Assembly (NCBI GenBank): GCA_002733765.1
Contig: NVWU01000024.1
Coordinates: forward strand, 1 to 60,961
Source of the DNA: Colwellia sp.
GTDB taxonomy: Bacteria; Pseudomonadota; Gammaproteobacteria; Enterobacterales; Alteromonadaceae
DNA: 60,961 bases
Direction: 5' to 3'
Part shown: in pieces, positions 50,269-59,833 of the stretch
How the letters are laid out: each line of letters begins with the position of its first letter
How positions within the stretch are numbered: the stretch's first letter is position 1
Translations under genes and position numbers: made by a program
Notes under the pieces: generated by a model
Seen by the model: only the letters and a program-made list of their open reading frames with translations
The model's database searches: none
Told to the model about the DNA's origin: nothing

Positions 50269-50509
50269 AAAGTTTCCCAGTGAATGACATAAATAAAAAG
50301 CATTATACTTACATAATATAGTCCTCTATCGACAAATAAATAAAAAGCTTAAGGTTTTTTGATTTAACGCATAAAAAACTATTACTCAACAGAGCATATT
50401 GGCGAGGCATTTAATCAAATAAATATAACACTGGCATTTGAAATGAATAAACGTCTGAAAGATAAGCCGACTAATAGCCAGAGGTAAGTATAGAAAGTAG
50501 GCAGGGTAA

Positions 50510-51157
50510 TTAGTTTTGATAGCCCCAACGAGGCATGATTTCTTGTGCTATGCCAAGGTGATCTAATACCCGGCCTACCATAAAATCAATTAAGTCATTG
50601 ATAGATTTAGGTTGATGGTAAAAACCCGGCGCAGCAGGCATTATTATTACCCCTTGTTGCGATAAACTCAGCATATTAGTAAGGTGAATCGTTGATAAAG
50701 GTGTTTCTCGTACCACTAAAATTAATTGGCCACGCTCTTTAATGACCACATCAGCCGCGCGTTCAATTAAGTTATCACTCAACCCTTGGCTAATAGCTGC
50801 TAACGAGCCAGTTGAGCAAGGGCAAACCACCATTTGCTTAGGCGCAGCCGAGCCAGAAGCCACTGGTGAGAACCATTGCTCTTTACCAAAAACAATAATT
50901 TGTTCAGCCTTCGCTTGGTATTTTTCAACTAGCAGTGCACTGGCAGCATCAGGTGAAGCTGGTAATTTAAAATCAAGCTCAGTATCAAGTACAATTCTGC
51001 CAGCACTTGAGCACAATAAATACACTTGGTAATTAGCCGCTAGTAAACATTCTAGTAAGCGTAAAGCATACGCTGAGCCTGAAGCACCAGTGATAGCGAG
51101 CGTTATTTTTTTATCAAATTTTTTAGCGTTAAATTGTACGGTATTAAGTGCAACCAA
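50510..51157 (-). CDS. ubiX: Flavin prenyltransferase UbiX
   Basis: Makes prenylated FMN, the cofactor of the UbiD decarboxylase in ubiquinone synthesis. 215 residues. Signatures: [19 protein letters not shown] (FMN-binding start), [40 protein letters not shown] block, [18 protein letters not shown], and [12 protein letters not shown]. It follows mpl by 28 bases on the same strand. Confidence 0.97.
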   Translation of the reverse strand: MVALNTVQFNAKKFDKKITLAITGASGSAYALRLLECLLAANYQVYLLCSSAGRIVLDTELDFKLPASPDAASALLVEKYQAKAEQIIVFGKEQWFSPVASGSAAPKQMVVCPCSTGSLAAISQGLSDNLIERAADVVIKERGQLILVVRETPLSTIHLTNMLSLSQQGVIIMPAAPGFYHQPKSINDLIDFMVGRVLDHLGIAQEIMPRWGYQN

Positions 51158-51185
51158 AAGTCTATTTCCTCTTTCTAATTCATTT

Positions 51186-52583
51186 TTATTGATGATGGCT
51201 AATTGCCGTTAATATTTTTTCATGGATATTATCAAAACTACCATTACTCATCACCACAATAGTATCGCCCATTTGGCTTTGTTCAACAATTTTCACCACT
51301 AAATCATCAATGTTTTTTTCAACAAAACAAGGTGGCTGACAAGTATTAATTAAATCACTCACTGACCATTTAATTTGTTCATCTTGAAAAATAAACACTT
51401 GATCAGCTTGTACTAAAGACAAAGGTAAAGCAGCTTTATGTACACCAGACTTCATGGTATTTGAACGCGGCTCGAGTACCGCTAATACGCGTCCTTTTTG
51501 AGTACTTTTACTGTTCTGATTATCCACTTTTGCTCGTATACCCGCTAAGGTTTTAGCAATAGCGGTTGGATGATGAGCAAAATCATCATAAACACTGATA
51601 TCATTTACCACACCACGTAGCTCAAACCGTCGTTTACTATTAACAAATTGAGCTAACGCTTCAATGGCTATATGGCTTGGCACCCCGACATGACGAGCAG
51701 CGGCAATCGCCATCAAGGCATTATCAATATTAAAGTCACCAATAAGCGGCCACTTAACTAGTCCCTGCTCTTTGCCTTTAAAAGTCACTATAAATTCACT
51801 GCCATCAGCAATCAATTTTTTCGCTTGCCAACCATTAGCGCATGCACTGTGCTCTGTTGGTGTCCAACAACCCATTGCTAACGTGTCATTAATCGCGTCT
51901 TCATTTTGCGGTGATAAAATTAAACCATTACTGGGCACCATACGAATAAGATGATGAAATTGCCGTTGAATATCTGATAAATCATTAAAAATATCGCCGT
52001 GATCAAACTCTAAATTATTAATCACTAACGTTCTTGGCCGGTAATGTACAAATTTAGAGCGCTTATCAAAAAAAGCAGTATCGTATTCATCCGCTTCAAT
52101 AACAAAAAAGGGTGCATTACCTAAGCGCGCAGAACACGAAAAATTTTGAGGTATACCACCAATAAGAAAACCCGGTGACAAATGCGCATATTCTAAAATC
52201 CAAGTCAGCATACTACTGGTAGTTGTTTTACCATGGGTACCTGATACCGCTAATACCCATCGGTCTTTAAGTACATTTTCTAATAGCCATTGCGGACCAG
52301 AAATATAAGGGATATTACGGTCAAGCATATACTCGACCATCACATTGCCACGAGACATGGCATTGCCAACAATGACTAAATCTGGCTCATCGTTAAAGTG
52401 TTTTGTTTGATAGCCTTGCCTTAATTCAATGCCTAATTCTTCTAGTTGCGTGCTCATTGGTGGATAAACATGTGTATCGCAGCCAGTAACGCGAAAACCA
52501 AGTTCTTTGGCTAACGCGGCAATACCGCCCATAAAAGTACCGCAAATACCAAGAATATGAAGATGTTGAGTTTTATTTGTCAT
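51186..52583 (-). CDS. mpl: Murein tripeptide ligase Mpl
   Basis: Recycles peptidoglycan by joining L-Ala-gamma-D-Glu-meso-DAP to UDP-MurNAc. 465 residues. Mur-ligase signs: [24 protein letters not shown]-loop [30 protein letters not shown] and [14 protein letters not shown]. Upstream of ubiX in the same direction, probably one operon. Confidence 0.97.
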   Translation of the reverse strand: MTNKTQHLHILGICGTFMGGIAALAKELGFRVTGCDTHVYPPMSTQLEELGIELRQGYQTKHFNDEPDLVIVGNAMSRGNVMVEYMLDRNIPYISGPQWLLENVLKDRWVLAVSGTHGKTTTSSMLTWILEYAHLSPGFLIGGIPQNFSCSARLGNAPFFVIEADEYDTAFFDKRSKFVHYRPRTLVINNLEFDHGDIFNDLSDIQRQFHHLIRMVPSNGLILSPQNEDAINDTLAMGCWTPTEHSACANGWQAKKLIADGSEFIVTFKGKEQGLVKWPLIGDFNIDNALMAIAAARHVGVPSHIAIEALAQFVNSKRRFELRGVVNDISVYDDFAHHPTAIAKTLAGIRAKVDNQNSKSTQKGRVLAVLEPRSNTMKSGVHKAALPLSLVQADQVFIFQDEQIKWSVSDLINTCQPPCFVEKNIDDLVVKIVEQSQMGDTIVVMSNGSFDNIHEKILTAISHHQ

Positions 52584-52685
52584 GATGTATAAAAATTAGC
52601 TAAAATAGGATGAAACATTATGATGCTTAATATACCTTAGACTCTCAGGACAAGTAAAAAACTATTAAATAAATATGCCTACCCT

Positions 52686-53834
52686 ATGACAATTATAAAC
52701 GTTAGTAATCTTTACATTTATCCCATTAAATCGACTAAGGGCATCAGTTTACCCTATGCAGATATTGATGAATTAGGTCTAGCCTTTGACCGACGTTTTG
52801 TTATTAGCGATAACTTAGGGCAATTTATCACCGCCCGCACTGAGCCAACATTATGTTTGGTAACAACAATACTTACTGAGCATGGAATAACGTTGTCTGC
52901 TCCCTCTATGCCTACGCTCACTTTAGAATATAAAGTTTTTAATAATCAGTATCAAAATGTAGAAGTATGGGGCGATGAAATAGCAGGGCAACGTTGCTCA
53001 ACGACAGCTAACTCATGGTTTAGTGAGTACTTACAACGTCCCTGTCAGCTATTATATTTTGGCCAGGAATCATCTCGGGTGAAAAATGCGAACACAGACA
53101 AAGCACGAAAACTCGCTTTTGCTGACGGTTACCCACTGCTGTTAATTTCTCAAGCGTCATTAGACGATCTCAATCAACGGCTATTAGCTGATAATCAACA
53201 AACGGTTTCAATGGCGCAGTTTCGCCCTAATATCGTTGTTGATAACTGTTTGCCATTTGCTGAAGATGGTTGGCAATATATTCGTATAGGTGAAATTGAT
53301 TTTAAAGTCAGTAAGCCTTGTGAACGCTGTGTATTTACTACGGTAAATCCAACAAGTGGCATAAAACATGCTCAACAGCAACCACTACGTACCCTTAAAA
53401 GCTATCGACAAACCACTAATGGCGCAGTGTTATTTGGTCAAAATTTAATACCATTAACCAGTGGCAGTATAAAACAAGGTGATAAACTTAACGTTGTTAC
53501 ACAACAAAAACCGCCTACATTCACTCACTCTAACTCAACACCAGTAACGGCAATAATGAATAAAAATAAAAAAATCAACATCCATTTCGAAACATGGCAT
53601 AAAGATCACCCCGCAGATAACCAAAAAACATTATTAGAGCACGGAGAGGCTGCAGGGTTAATTATGCCCTCTTCTTGCCGCGGCGGTATGTGTGGGCGCT
53701 GTAAAGCCAAATTAATTAGTGGCGAAGTAACTCAATTAGCTGATGAAGGTTTATCAGCAGAAGAAAAACAACAAGGGTATATTTTATGTTGCTCTAGCAT
53801 TGCGCAAAGTGATGTAGTGATAAAGCATAGATAA
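52686..53834 (+). CDS. YcbX-like MOSC-ferredoxin protein
   Basis: Molybdenum-cofactor protein of the YcbX/MARC type that reduces N-hydroxylated compounds in E. coli. 382 residues. An MOSC beta-barrel N-domain (MOSC_N) with IYPIKSTKGISLPYADID, then MOSC with FRPNIVVDNCLPFAEDGW and KPCERCVFTTVNP (candidate Mo-binding Cys). The C-terminal 2Fe-2S ferredoxin (about 295-380) has CRGGMCGRCKAKL and a final LCCSS, giving the four cluster Cys. Divergent from mpl; ends in a short tandem repeat. Confidence 0.9.
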   Translation: MTIINVSNLYIYPIKSTKGISLPYADIDELGLAFDRRFVISDNLGQFITARTEPTLCLVTTILTEHGITLSAPSMPTLTLEYKVFNNQYQNVEVWGDEIAGQRCSTTANSWFSEYLQRPCQLLYFGQESSRVKNANTDKARKLAFADGYPLLLISQASLDDLNQRLLADNQQTVSMAQFRPNIVVDNCLPFAEDGWQYIRIGEIDFKVSKPCERCVFTTVNPTSGIKHAQQQPLRTLKSYRQTTNGAVLFGQNLIPLTSGSIKQGDKLNVVTQQKPPTFTHSNSTPVTAIMNKNKKINIHFETWHKDHPADNQKTLLEHGEAAGLIMPSSCRGGMCGRCKAKLISGEVTQLADEGLSAEEKQQGYILCCSSIAQSDVVIKHR

Positions 53835-53851
53835 AGCATAGATAAAGTATA
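53820..53851 (+). repeat. Three tandem copies of an 11-base unit
   Basis: ATAAAGCATAG three times with the last copy changed (ATAAAGTATAG), spanning the stop codon of the MOSC-ferredoxin gene. Confidence 0.7.
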
Positions 53852-53871
53852 GCCATATAGGCATATAGTAA

Positions 53872-54975
53872 CTAAAACTGATAACCAACACTAAGTACCA
53901 AGCGGTAATCATTTGGTTCTGGTGCTTCTTGTTCAATAGCAGCAACAGGTTTGGCAATTCGATCTAAATAAAAGAGTAAATCAATATCTAAATCTTTAAT
54001 AAACTCAAACTCAAAACCTGTTTTGAAATGATGAATTCGAGCGCCAGATTTATCACTAACAAACTCCATTTTATAATCTAAGGTATAGTCTATTTTGCTA
54101 GATATTTGATATTCAAATAAAGTACTAAAACTTAATGCGACACTCTCATCTGATTCAGCCGCCGCTACAGCATGATACTGAGTGCTTTGATAACTAGGAC
54201 CTATAGTAAAATCCCATTCGATACGTTTAGTATTTACCACATGATAGCCCAAGCTAGTACCAATGCTATGTCGCACTTTTATATTTTGCTGTAGATCACT
54301 ATAATTTTCATACTCAACGGCTCGAAAGAATATTTCAGCATTGTAAAACCAATCAAAATAAGCATTAAATCTTCTGGTGTTCACCGTCACATTTGTTACG
54401 TCATTATCTGATGATTCGCTGTAATTAAAAATAAAGTCAGCTCTTAGGCGATTAACAGGGGTTCTCCGCTGCACTTCTGCTGTAAATAAATAATTGAGTT
54501 GATTAGAGTTACCTTGGCTAAGATCAGCACCAAAACTAACTTTAGCATCCCAAAGTTCTTTTCTGGTATCTGCTGCAGATGTAATAGAGAGTAAATCAGT
54601 TAAAGGAAAATGCTGCTCTGTTCCTCCACTTATTAAAGTAATATGACCATCTTTAACAATAAGAAACCCTTGTACTATCCGGTCATCAGCCAATCGAATT
54701 TTTTGATCAAAACGACTACGTAATTCACTGACATCTTCCCAATCGAAAAACTTAACACCAAATTCATCGCTATCAAATTCAAGCTCATCATCATACATAG
54801 AGATAATGTCACCTTTTAACCATTCATCTGAGGTTAATTTCAACCAATCAAACGATTGACTAAAAACAGGTGTTGGCTTTTGCCAAGTAATAATACTCAT
54901 ATCGTTTGATTGCGCATGAATATGACGACTAAAACCAAGGGTAATAAAAAATAGAAAAAATAAAAACCTAATCAT
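53872..54975 (-). CDS. DUF481-type outer-membrane protein, copy 1
   Basis: Predicted outer-membrane beta-barrel, function unknown. From ATG 54975 it has 367 residues and a signal peptide ending in HIHAQS; a start at 55029 adds 18 hydrophobic residues and is less likely. The region about 25-130 has the GDIISMYDDELEFDSDEFG block, then the DUF481 barrel (DLSQGNSNQLNY, WDFTIGPSYQST, YDLDYKME-type strands) ending in a terminal F (VGYQF). It is the same length as its neighbour. Confidence 0.85.
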   Translation of the reverse strand: MIRFLFFLFFITLGFSRHIHAQSNDMSIITWQKPTPVFSQSFDWLKLTSDEWLKGDIISMYDDELEFDSDEFGVKFFDWEDVSELRSRFDQKIRLADDRIVQGFLIVKDGHITLISGGTEQHFPLTDLLSITSAADTRKELWDAKVSFGADLSQGNSNQLNYLFTAEVQRRTPVNRLRADFIFNYSESSDNDVTNVTVNTRRFNAYFDWFYNAEIFFRAVEYENYSDLQQNIKVRHSIGTSLGYHVVNTKRIEWDFTIGPSYQSTQYHAVAAAESDESVALSFSTLFEYQISSKIDYTLDYKMEFVSDKSGARIHHFKTGFEFEFIKDLDIDLLFYLDRIAKPVAAIEQEAPEPNDYRLVLSVGYQF

Positions 54976-55076
54976 AAAACCAAAAAACAACACCGTTAAG
55001 AACAAAAAAAGAGCGCTAACCAGTAGCACTCTGTTACTAATACTATTTTTTATTATAAAAAACTCAGTATATAGAG

Positions 55077-56180
55077 TTAAAAATCATAACCTAAACTAAC
55101 CACAAAACGGTAATCATTTTTTTCAGGCGTATTACCAAACTCATCTGCATGGGGATTTTCAGTACGATCAAGATATAAGGTTATATCAAGATCAAAATCA
55201 CTAGATAACTCTATTTCTAAACCTGTTTCAAAATGATGTAAATACTCACCTGACTCTTCACTAACAAATTGAACTTGATACGATGTATCAAAGTCAATAT
55301 CACTGGTGATTTCATAGGTAAAATCGGTCCCCAAAGATAAACCCGGTGATGATTCGCTACTATTTTCATTTGCCGATACATTTTTAAACTGTGTTTTTTG
55401 ATAACTTGGGCCAGCATTAACATCCCAAAAAATACGGCTATTATCAATAAGATGGTAACCAATACCAACACCGTAGCTCACCCGATAGTCAACATTAAGA
55501 AATTTATCACTAAAGTACTCAAAATCCATGGTTCGTAAAAATATTTTCTGACTAAAGAACCAATCATAAGTAGATGCTAACCTAGCGCTATCAACAGTAA
55601 CGGATTCAACGTTTGTATTTGTGTCTTCAAAACGACTATAGTTTGCCGTGTAATCAACTTTAAAGCGGCTACTTGAACTTCTTCGCTGAATACCCACATT
55701 AAGGTTATAGTCAAACTGTACAGTATTACCTCGACGAAAATTAGCACCTAGTTTAATATAGCCATCCCACAAATCACGTTCATTTTTTTCTGAAGAGGCG
55801 ATTGAAATTAGTTCTGATAATTTATAGTTAGTACCCTGACCATATTGCACTAACGTTAATTTACCATCCTTTAACACCAAATAACCTTCAGCAATAGTGC
55901 CATCAACCAGTCGAATACTAAGCACATCTTTACTTCTTAACTCAACAACATCTTCCCAGTCAATCGTTTGCATATCAAGCTCGTCACTATCAAATTCAAG
56001 CTCTTCATCGTACATTGAAACAATGTCACCTTTTAACCATTCATCAGAAGCAAGTTTTAGCCAATCAAACTCTTGCTTAAATTGAATATTGGGCTTTTGC
56101 CAAAAAGCTATATTTTCAGAGGCAACGACAGTAAAAGGGGATAATAAGTAGAAAAATATTGTCGGTAAATTCATTTTCAT
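55077..56180 (-). CDS. DUF481-type outer-membrane protein, copy 2
   Basis: 367 residues from ATG 56180; an upstream frame to 56276 adds a non-signal segment. It resembles copy 1 throughout: FDWLKLASDEWLKGDIVSMY, ELEFDSDELDM, DLWDGYIKLGANFRRGNTVQ, and final LGYDF. It is a tandem paralog that has clearly diverged, especially in loops. The terminal aromatic residue supports an outer-membrane location. Confidence 0.85.
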   Translation of the reverse strand: MKMNLPTIFFYLLSPFTVVASENIAFWQKPNIQFKQEFDWLKLASDEWLKGDIVSMYDEELEFDSDELDMQTIDWEDVVELRSKDVLSIRLVDGTIAEGYLVLKDGKLTLVQYGQGTNYKLSELISIASSEKNERDLWDGYIKLGANFRRGNTVQFDYNLNVGIQRRSSSSRFKVDYTANYSRFEDTNTNVESVTVDSARLASTYDWFFSQKIFLRTMDFEYFSDKFLNVDYRVSYGVGIGYHLIDNSRIFWDVNAGPSYQKTQFKNVSANENSSESSPGLSLGTDFTYEITSDIDFDTSYQVQFVSEESGEYLHHFETGLEIELSSDFDLDITLYLDRTENPHADEFGNTPEKNDYRFVVSLGYDF

Positions 56181-56678
56181 ATGAGAATTATTCTTTTTAT
56201 GTAGCCATGACAGGTAAATTATCTCTAGTATATACCCATTAACAATCAAGATGCATGCTTCAGAGTGCTTCTTCAATAGGTTTACCGTTAGCTTCGTCGA
56301 TATTCGATTGAATTAATGGTAAATAACTTAAAACTTACTTCTTACGCCTCGTTGAGTATCAGTCATGGTGTCACGTTAAGAGCATCTGTTTCTCTATTCA
56401 GTTTTTATACATACACCTGCTAAAACGTCCTTGACTCTAGGCTGATATTGTCAAACTACCCAAAGAATTACAGCGCTTCAAAACGTTTTATTATTATCTG
56501 ACATGGAAACCATTATTAATACCACGCATAAACATCCGATAAATCGAAGTGACTATCAGCAATATGTGCAAACGTATATACGAATGGCCAGCTACAATCT
56601 GCGGTGAAAATCAATAGTAATAAACTTTCTTTGGTAAGATAAAACAAGGTTATAGTTCGCCATAACATTTTACGGTGG
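56181..56678. other. Gene-poor spacer before the cassette region
   Basis: About 500 bases. A short open frame from ATG 56502 (METIINTTHKHP..., 34 codons) has no recognisable family. No attI-type site or integrase gene is visible. The last part contains the damaged 5' end of the ParD-like gene. Confidence 0.5.
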
Positions 56679-56855
56679 GTGAATAGTCGTTATGGCTCAG
56701 CAAGTGAAATTGTTAGGGCCGGATTAAGAGCTTTAGAAGATCAAGAAGCCAAGCTATTAAATTTACGCAATATGCTCATCCAAGGTGAACAAAACGGCAT
56801 TGCTGATTACAACGATGAAAGTTTATTAACCGAGCTAGATAAAGATAACCATTAA
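56679..56855 (+). pseudogene. ParD-like antitoxin, damaged 5' end
   Basis: 58 codons from a possible GTG start: VNSRYGSASEIVRAGLRALE, then DQEAKLLNLRNMLIQGEQNG. This is the ParD antitoxin signature (SGRYGSASEVVRAGLRxLEExE...LRxALxxG). About 20-25 N-terminal residues, including the DNA-binding strand, are missing or broken by stop codons in the upstream frame. It overlaps the toxin ATG by one base, the typical antitoxin-toxin coupling. Confidence 0.75.
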
Positions 56856-57147
56856 TGAATAAGTTTTATTATCTTCAAAAGCAAAGTCAGATTTAATTAA
56901 AATAGCTAAGTATACCCAATTAACTTGGGGTAAATCGCAAAGAAATGATTATTTAAAAATACTTGATAATACGTTTAAGTTTTTAGTCGATGAACCAAAA
57001 TTAGGTATTAATTGCGGTTATATTAGAGAAGGCTACAACAAGTATCCTCAAGCTAGCCACGTGACTTACGACAAAGAGCATAAAGTTAATCAAATTTTAA
57101 TCGTGCGAATATTACATAAAAGTATGGATGTAAACTCCGCACTCTAG
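56855..57147 (+). pseudogene. ParE-like toxin with single-base frameshift
   Basis: Starts MNKFYYL at ATG 56855, then continues one frame over from about 56875: SKAKSDLIKIAKYTQLTWG, followed by KSQRNDYLKIL, DEPKLGINCGYIREGYNKYP and IVRILHKSMDV, ending at TAG 57145-57147. This is a full ParE ribbon. One missing T (CTT-CA for CTT-TCA) breaks the frame after seven codons. It is followed at once by an attC-like site, as in an integron cassette. Confidence 0.78.
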
Positions 57148-57151
57148 AAAA

Positions 57152-57243
57152 ATATAACGCCCACTTAAACAAAAAACAATGGTTGACTATAATCGCGAAG
57201 TGATGGCCCACTACTATTTTTCCGTTTGATTTACTTGTTATAG
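57152..57243 (+). repeat. attC-like recombination site a
   Basis: Imperfect palindrome: left TATAACGCCCACTTAAAC, right TTTGATTTACTTGTTATA; arms pair over about 30 positions with bulges, central spacer about 25 bases. AACGCCCA at the left and CTTGTTA at the right recur in sites b and c. It lies at the 3' end of the ParDE genes, the normal cassette place. Confidence 0.55.
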
Positions 57244-57257
57244 GTTAACATATAACC

Positions 57258-57545
57258 CTATGATTGATAACTAATTAAGTCGACATTCGCCGCCTGTTCA
57301 CGGATTGGGATTAATGCTTGATACGCATCAGAATTGAACCAATTATTTAACGATTTAATACTTGGAAAGCGTATAACTACAGTGTCGGAATGCTGATATT
57401 TACCACCAAGTACTTCTACTTGTTTTCCACGAAAAACTAGTTCTCCTTTCCATGGACTTAACGTTGTAGGAACTTTGCTACAATATTCAGACCATTTATC
57501 TTGATCTATAACCGTAATATTTCCTATCACATATGCAGGTTGCAT
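57258..57545 (-). CDS. DUF1330 family protein
   Basis: Small dimeric alpha-beta barrel (ferredoxin-like) protein of unknown function. 95 residues. MQPAYVIGNITVIDQDKW begins the family profile, followed by VEVLGGKYQHSDTVVIRFPS and the SDAYQALIPIREQAA helix; the order fits the family (KxxGGxxxxxEGxxxxRxVVIEFPS). The ribosome-binding site AGGAG precedes ATG. It is probably a cassette gene, but it is on the strand opposite to the attC-like orientation. Confidence 0.85.
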   Translation of the reverse strand: MQPAYVIGNITVIDQDKWSEYCSKVPTTLSPWKGELVFRGKQVEVLGGKYQHSDTVVIRFPSIKSLNNWFNSDAYQALIPIREQAANVDLISYQS

Positions 57546-57598
57546 CTTAACTCCTTAATCTGTTTAACCTATAATGCCTTGTATGTTTGGACTATATA

Positions 57599-57919
57599 TT
57601 AACGTTCATATTTCATCCAAAGCTTATAATAAACAGCATTACATTTCACATTATTATCCATTTCACCATCTCTATCACAATCCGAACCAGTAATAGACTT
57701 AACAACATCTGGGCCATACTCTGCAATATCTTCAGGTTCAGATTTAACGATAATAGTGACCTTAGGTGAGCCATCTATGAAATCACCGACATCCTTATAT
57801 TTTGTAAATTCGTCTTTTGGTATAATCTCACTTAAATCGATCTTTTTCGAATCTGAAGCAACTGAGTTTATTGGAATAAGTAGTAATACTCCAATAATAA
57901 ATACTTCGAAAAACTTCAC
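57599..57919 (-). CDS. Small exported protein of unknown function
   Basis: 106 residues from GTG 57919, which has a GGAG site 8 bases upstream; an ATG further up (57955) lies inside the attC-like site b and is rejected. Signal peptide (VKFFEVFIIGVLLLIPINSVAS), then a polar domain with GDFIDGSPKVTIIVKSE and DCDRDGEMDNNVKC, which holds an acidic Asp-rich stretch and two Cys. No family recognised. With DUF1330 it makes one cassette-sized unit between sites a and b. Confidence 0.65.
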   Translation of the reverse strand: MKFFEVFIIGVLLLIPINSVASDSKKIDLSEIIPKDEFTKYKDVGDFIDGSPKVTIIVKSEPEDIAEYGPDVVKSITGSDCDRDGEMDNNVKCNAVYYKLWMKYER

Positions 57920-57933
57920 GTTTATCTCCAAAA

Positions 57934-58030
57934 CCAACGCCCCAATCAGCGGCAATAAAATAGTTTGGCTACGATAACGAACGAAGTGAGAAAAGCCAAC
58001 TGTTTTTTGTCCGTTGAATTGGCTTATAAC
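57934..58030 (+). repeat. attC-like recombination site b
   Basis: Left arm CCAACGCCCCAATCA...AGTTTGGCT pairs imperfectly with right arm AGCCAACTGTTTTTTGTCC...AATTGGCTTATAAC; central spacer about 25 bases. The AACGCCCxA and ACTGTTxTTTGTCC blocks are shared with sites a and c. Confidence 0.6.
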
Positions 58031-58321
58031 TCAACGTCATCTGAACTTAGTAATTGACGACTATTGCGTAATGTTAATATTTTAATCTCATTTTCGACTT
58101 TATAAATAATACGATAATTACCAAAAATTATTTCACGATAATTTGAACCTAATAATTCTGGTACTTCACGACCTAATTCAGATTGAGAAGCAATTAAGTA
58201 AGTCTGTACGATCAAAAATGTCATTTACCCATTTATCAGCAGCAGATGGCTTATCAAGTGCGATATATTTAGCAGCTGCTTCTAACCTTTCTAGCGCTAA
58301 AGGAGACCAAATTACTTTCAA
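58024..58321 (-). pseudogene. RelE/ParE-type toxin with single-base frameshift
   Basis: From TTG 58321 the frame reads MKVIWSPLALERLEAAAKYI, then DKPSAADKWVNDIFDRTDLL, then fails after an extra base near 58194 (CTTAATTGC for CTTATTGC). In the shifted frame it continues ASQSELGREVPELLGSN, YREIIFGNYRIIYKVEN and ends EL. Repaired it would be 98 residues, a normal RelE-fold toxin. It overlaps the Phd-like antitoxin stop by 4 bases (TTGA), so the two were one unit. Confidence 0.78.
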
Positions 58322-58536
58322 CGTTTAATACTCTGTAAAATTTGTGCTCTGGCATCTGAATTAGAAACACCTAATCCAGCTGAAAGTTGAGCTTCTGCTT
58401 TTTGTACTTCTTCAAGTAATTCAACCTTTTCCTGCATAGATTCATACTCAGCAACATCAACTACAACAGCTACGCTTTTCCCTCTTTGAGTAATTACAAT
58501 TGGCCTTCTTGTATCATTGACTTGACGAATAAATGA
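58318..58536 (-). pseudogene. Phd/YefM antitoxin, 5' end cut by the insertion sequence
   Basis: Reads FIRQVNDTRRPIVITQRGK, then SVAVVVDVAEYESMQEKVEL and ends ILQSIKR. This is the Phd-YefM core and C-terminal toxin-binding part. The first 10-18 residues are missing because sequence of the IS1111-like element starts at about 58537. The matching 5' part is not found on the other side of the element. Confidence 0.75.
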
Positions 58537-58547
58537 GGAGAGTCCAT

Positions 58548-59518
58548 ATGTCTTTAATTAAAGCCGTTGGCATTAATTTAGCCAAACCTGTTTTTAGTAT
58601 CCACGGAGTTGATGTTAATGACAAGTGTAAATTACGTAAAACTATCAAAAGAAACAAACTGTTAGCAGAGGTTGCTAAGTTACCGCCTTGCATCATCGCG
58701 ATGATGCAAGCCCAGGTGCACATTACTGGGCACGAGAGTTCACTAAACTCGGTCATGACGTGCGAATCATGGCCTCTAAGTTTGTCATTCCTTATCGACA
58801 AAACGAGAAGAATGACGCCAATGATGCCGAAGCTATTTGGGAAGCAGCCACAAGACCAAAGACACGGTTTGTCAGTATAAAAAGTGAAGAACAATAAGCG
58901 GTATTGTGTTTGCATCGTATCAGGCAAGGCGCAATAAAAGACAGAACAGCGCGAATCAATCGATTAGGTGGCTTGTTGTCTGAGTTCGGCATCATCATAC
59001 CTAAAGGTCGCTACCCACTACAAAACGCAATGAGTGGCATTCTCGAAGATGCAGAAAATGCTTTACCTTTTCTTGCTAGAGAATGACTTAATGACCTGTG
59101 GCAAAGCATTAAAGGCTTGAACGAAGAAATCCTAAAATATGACAGAAAGCTCTATGCCTTAGCCAATCAAATGAAAGATACTAAACGTTTAATGAGTATT
59201 CCTGGCATTGGTGAAATCACAGCTACTGCTGTTGTTGCTACGGTAAATGATGCTAAGCATTTTGAAACCAGTCGTTCCTTTGCAGCTTGGATAGGTTTAG
59301 TACCAAGGCAATACTCAACAGGTGGTGTTGTTCGGTTAGGTAGGATTAGCAAACGAGGTGAAAAACATATTCGTACCTCTCTTATTCATGGCGCAAGAGC
59401 CGTTATTGCTAACTGTAAAAACAAAACAGACCGAACCAGTTTATGGGTAAAAGACCTTGTTGAGCGACGAGAATTTAAACGAGCGACCGTACCATTGGCC
59501 GCTAAGAACGCCGATTAA
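58548..59518 (+). pseudogene. IS110/IS1111-type DEDD transposase, inactivated
   Basis: Three damaged parts: MSLIKAVGINLAKPVFSIHG to about 58690, frameshift, then AHYWAREFTKLGHDVRIMAS to a TAA at 58897-58899 (CAA-to-TAA), then AVLCLHRIRQGAIKDRTARI to a TGA at 59083-59085 (TGG-to-TGA), then LNDLWQSIKGLNEE to the real end at 59518. The first catalytic Asp of the DEDD motif is Asn (GINLAKP in place of GIDLAKN). The C-terminal IPGIGEITATAVVA and PRQYSTGG (with the Ser) remain. Confidence 0.85.
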
Positions 59519-59821
59519 TTTGGGCACTGTTACACTCAGAAAAAGAATATCAGGTAGATTATGTAAAATAAGTTTTGAGTAAAAAGGTTAATTAAACGAT
59601 TAACCCCACCAAGTCTGTGCATTAGCAATTGACGATAACACGGTCAGACCGAGAGCAAGAAAGCCTGTTTAGTAAGGAAGTGTTCGCAACACTGTTTAAC
59701 GAATGAGGCATTGCTCAAGTGCAAATCATCAGGGCGATAGCGTAATAAAGCTAACTAAACGCCGAATGTAGAGCTGCTGTCAGATTCTTCTAGTTATAAG
59801 AGAATGCTGTTGCTTGACAAC
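59519..59821 (+). other. Long right end of the IS1111-type element (possible bridge-RNA region)
   Basis: About 300 bases without a gene, rich in potential stem-loops (GGTTAAT/ATTAACC, GTGTTCGCAACAC). In IS110-family elements, noncoding ends encode the bridge RNA that pairs with target and donor DNA; in the IS1111 group this is the right end. The assignment is by position only. Confidence 0.4.
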
Positions 59822-59833
59822 GGAGAGTCCATG

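Larger units (their letters stand above)
58537..59833 (+). mobile_element. Decayed IS110-family (IS1111-type) insertion sequence
   Basis: About 1.3 kb bounded by direct copies of GGAGAGTCCAT at 58537-58547 and 59822-59832. It has a very short left end and a long (about 310-base) right noncoding end. A DEDD-type transposase pseudogene fills the middle. This layout, with the long right end, fits the IS1111 group. The left boundary falls in the phd-like gene and the right in an attC-like site; ends are accurate to about 10 bases. Confidence 0.75.

Noticed and set aside
56502..56606. 34-codon open frame METIINTT...
   Set aside because: Short, with no family features; could be a random frame or an unrecognisable relic.
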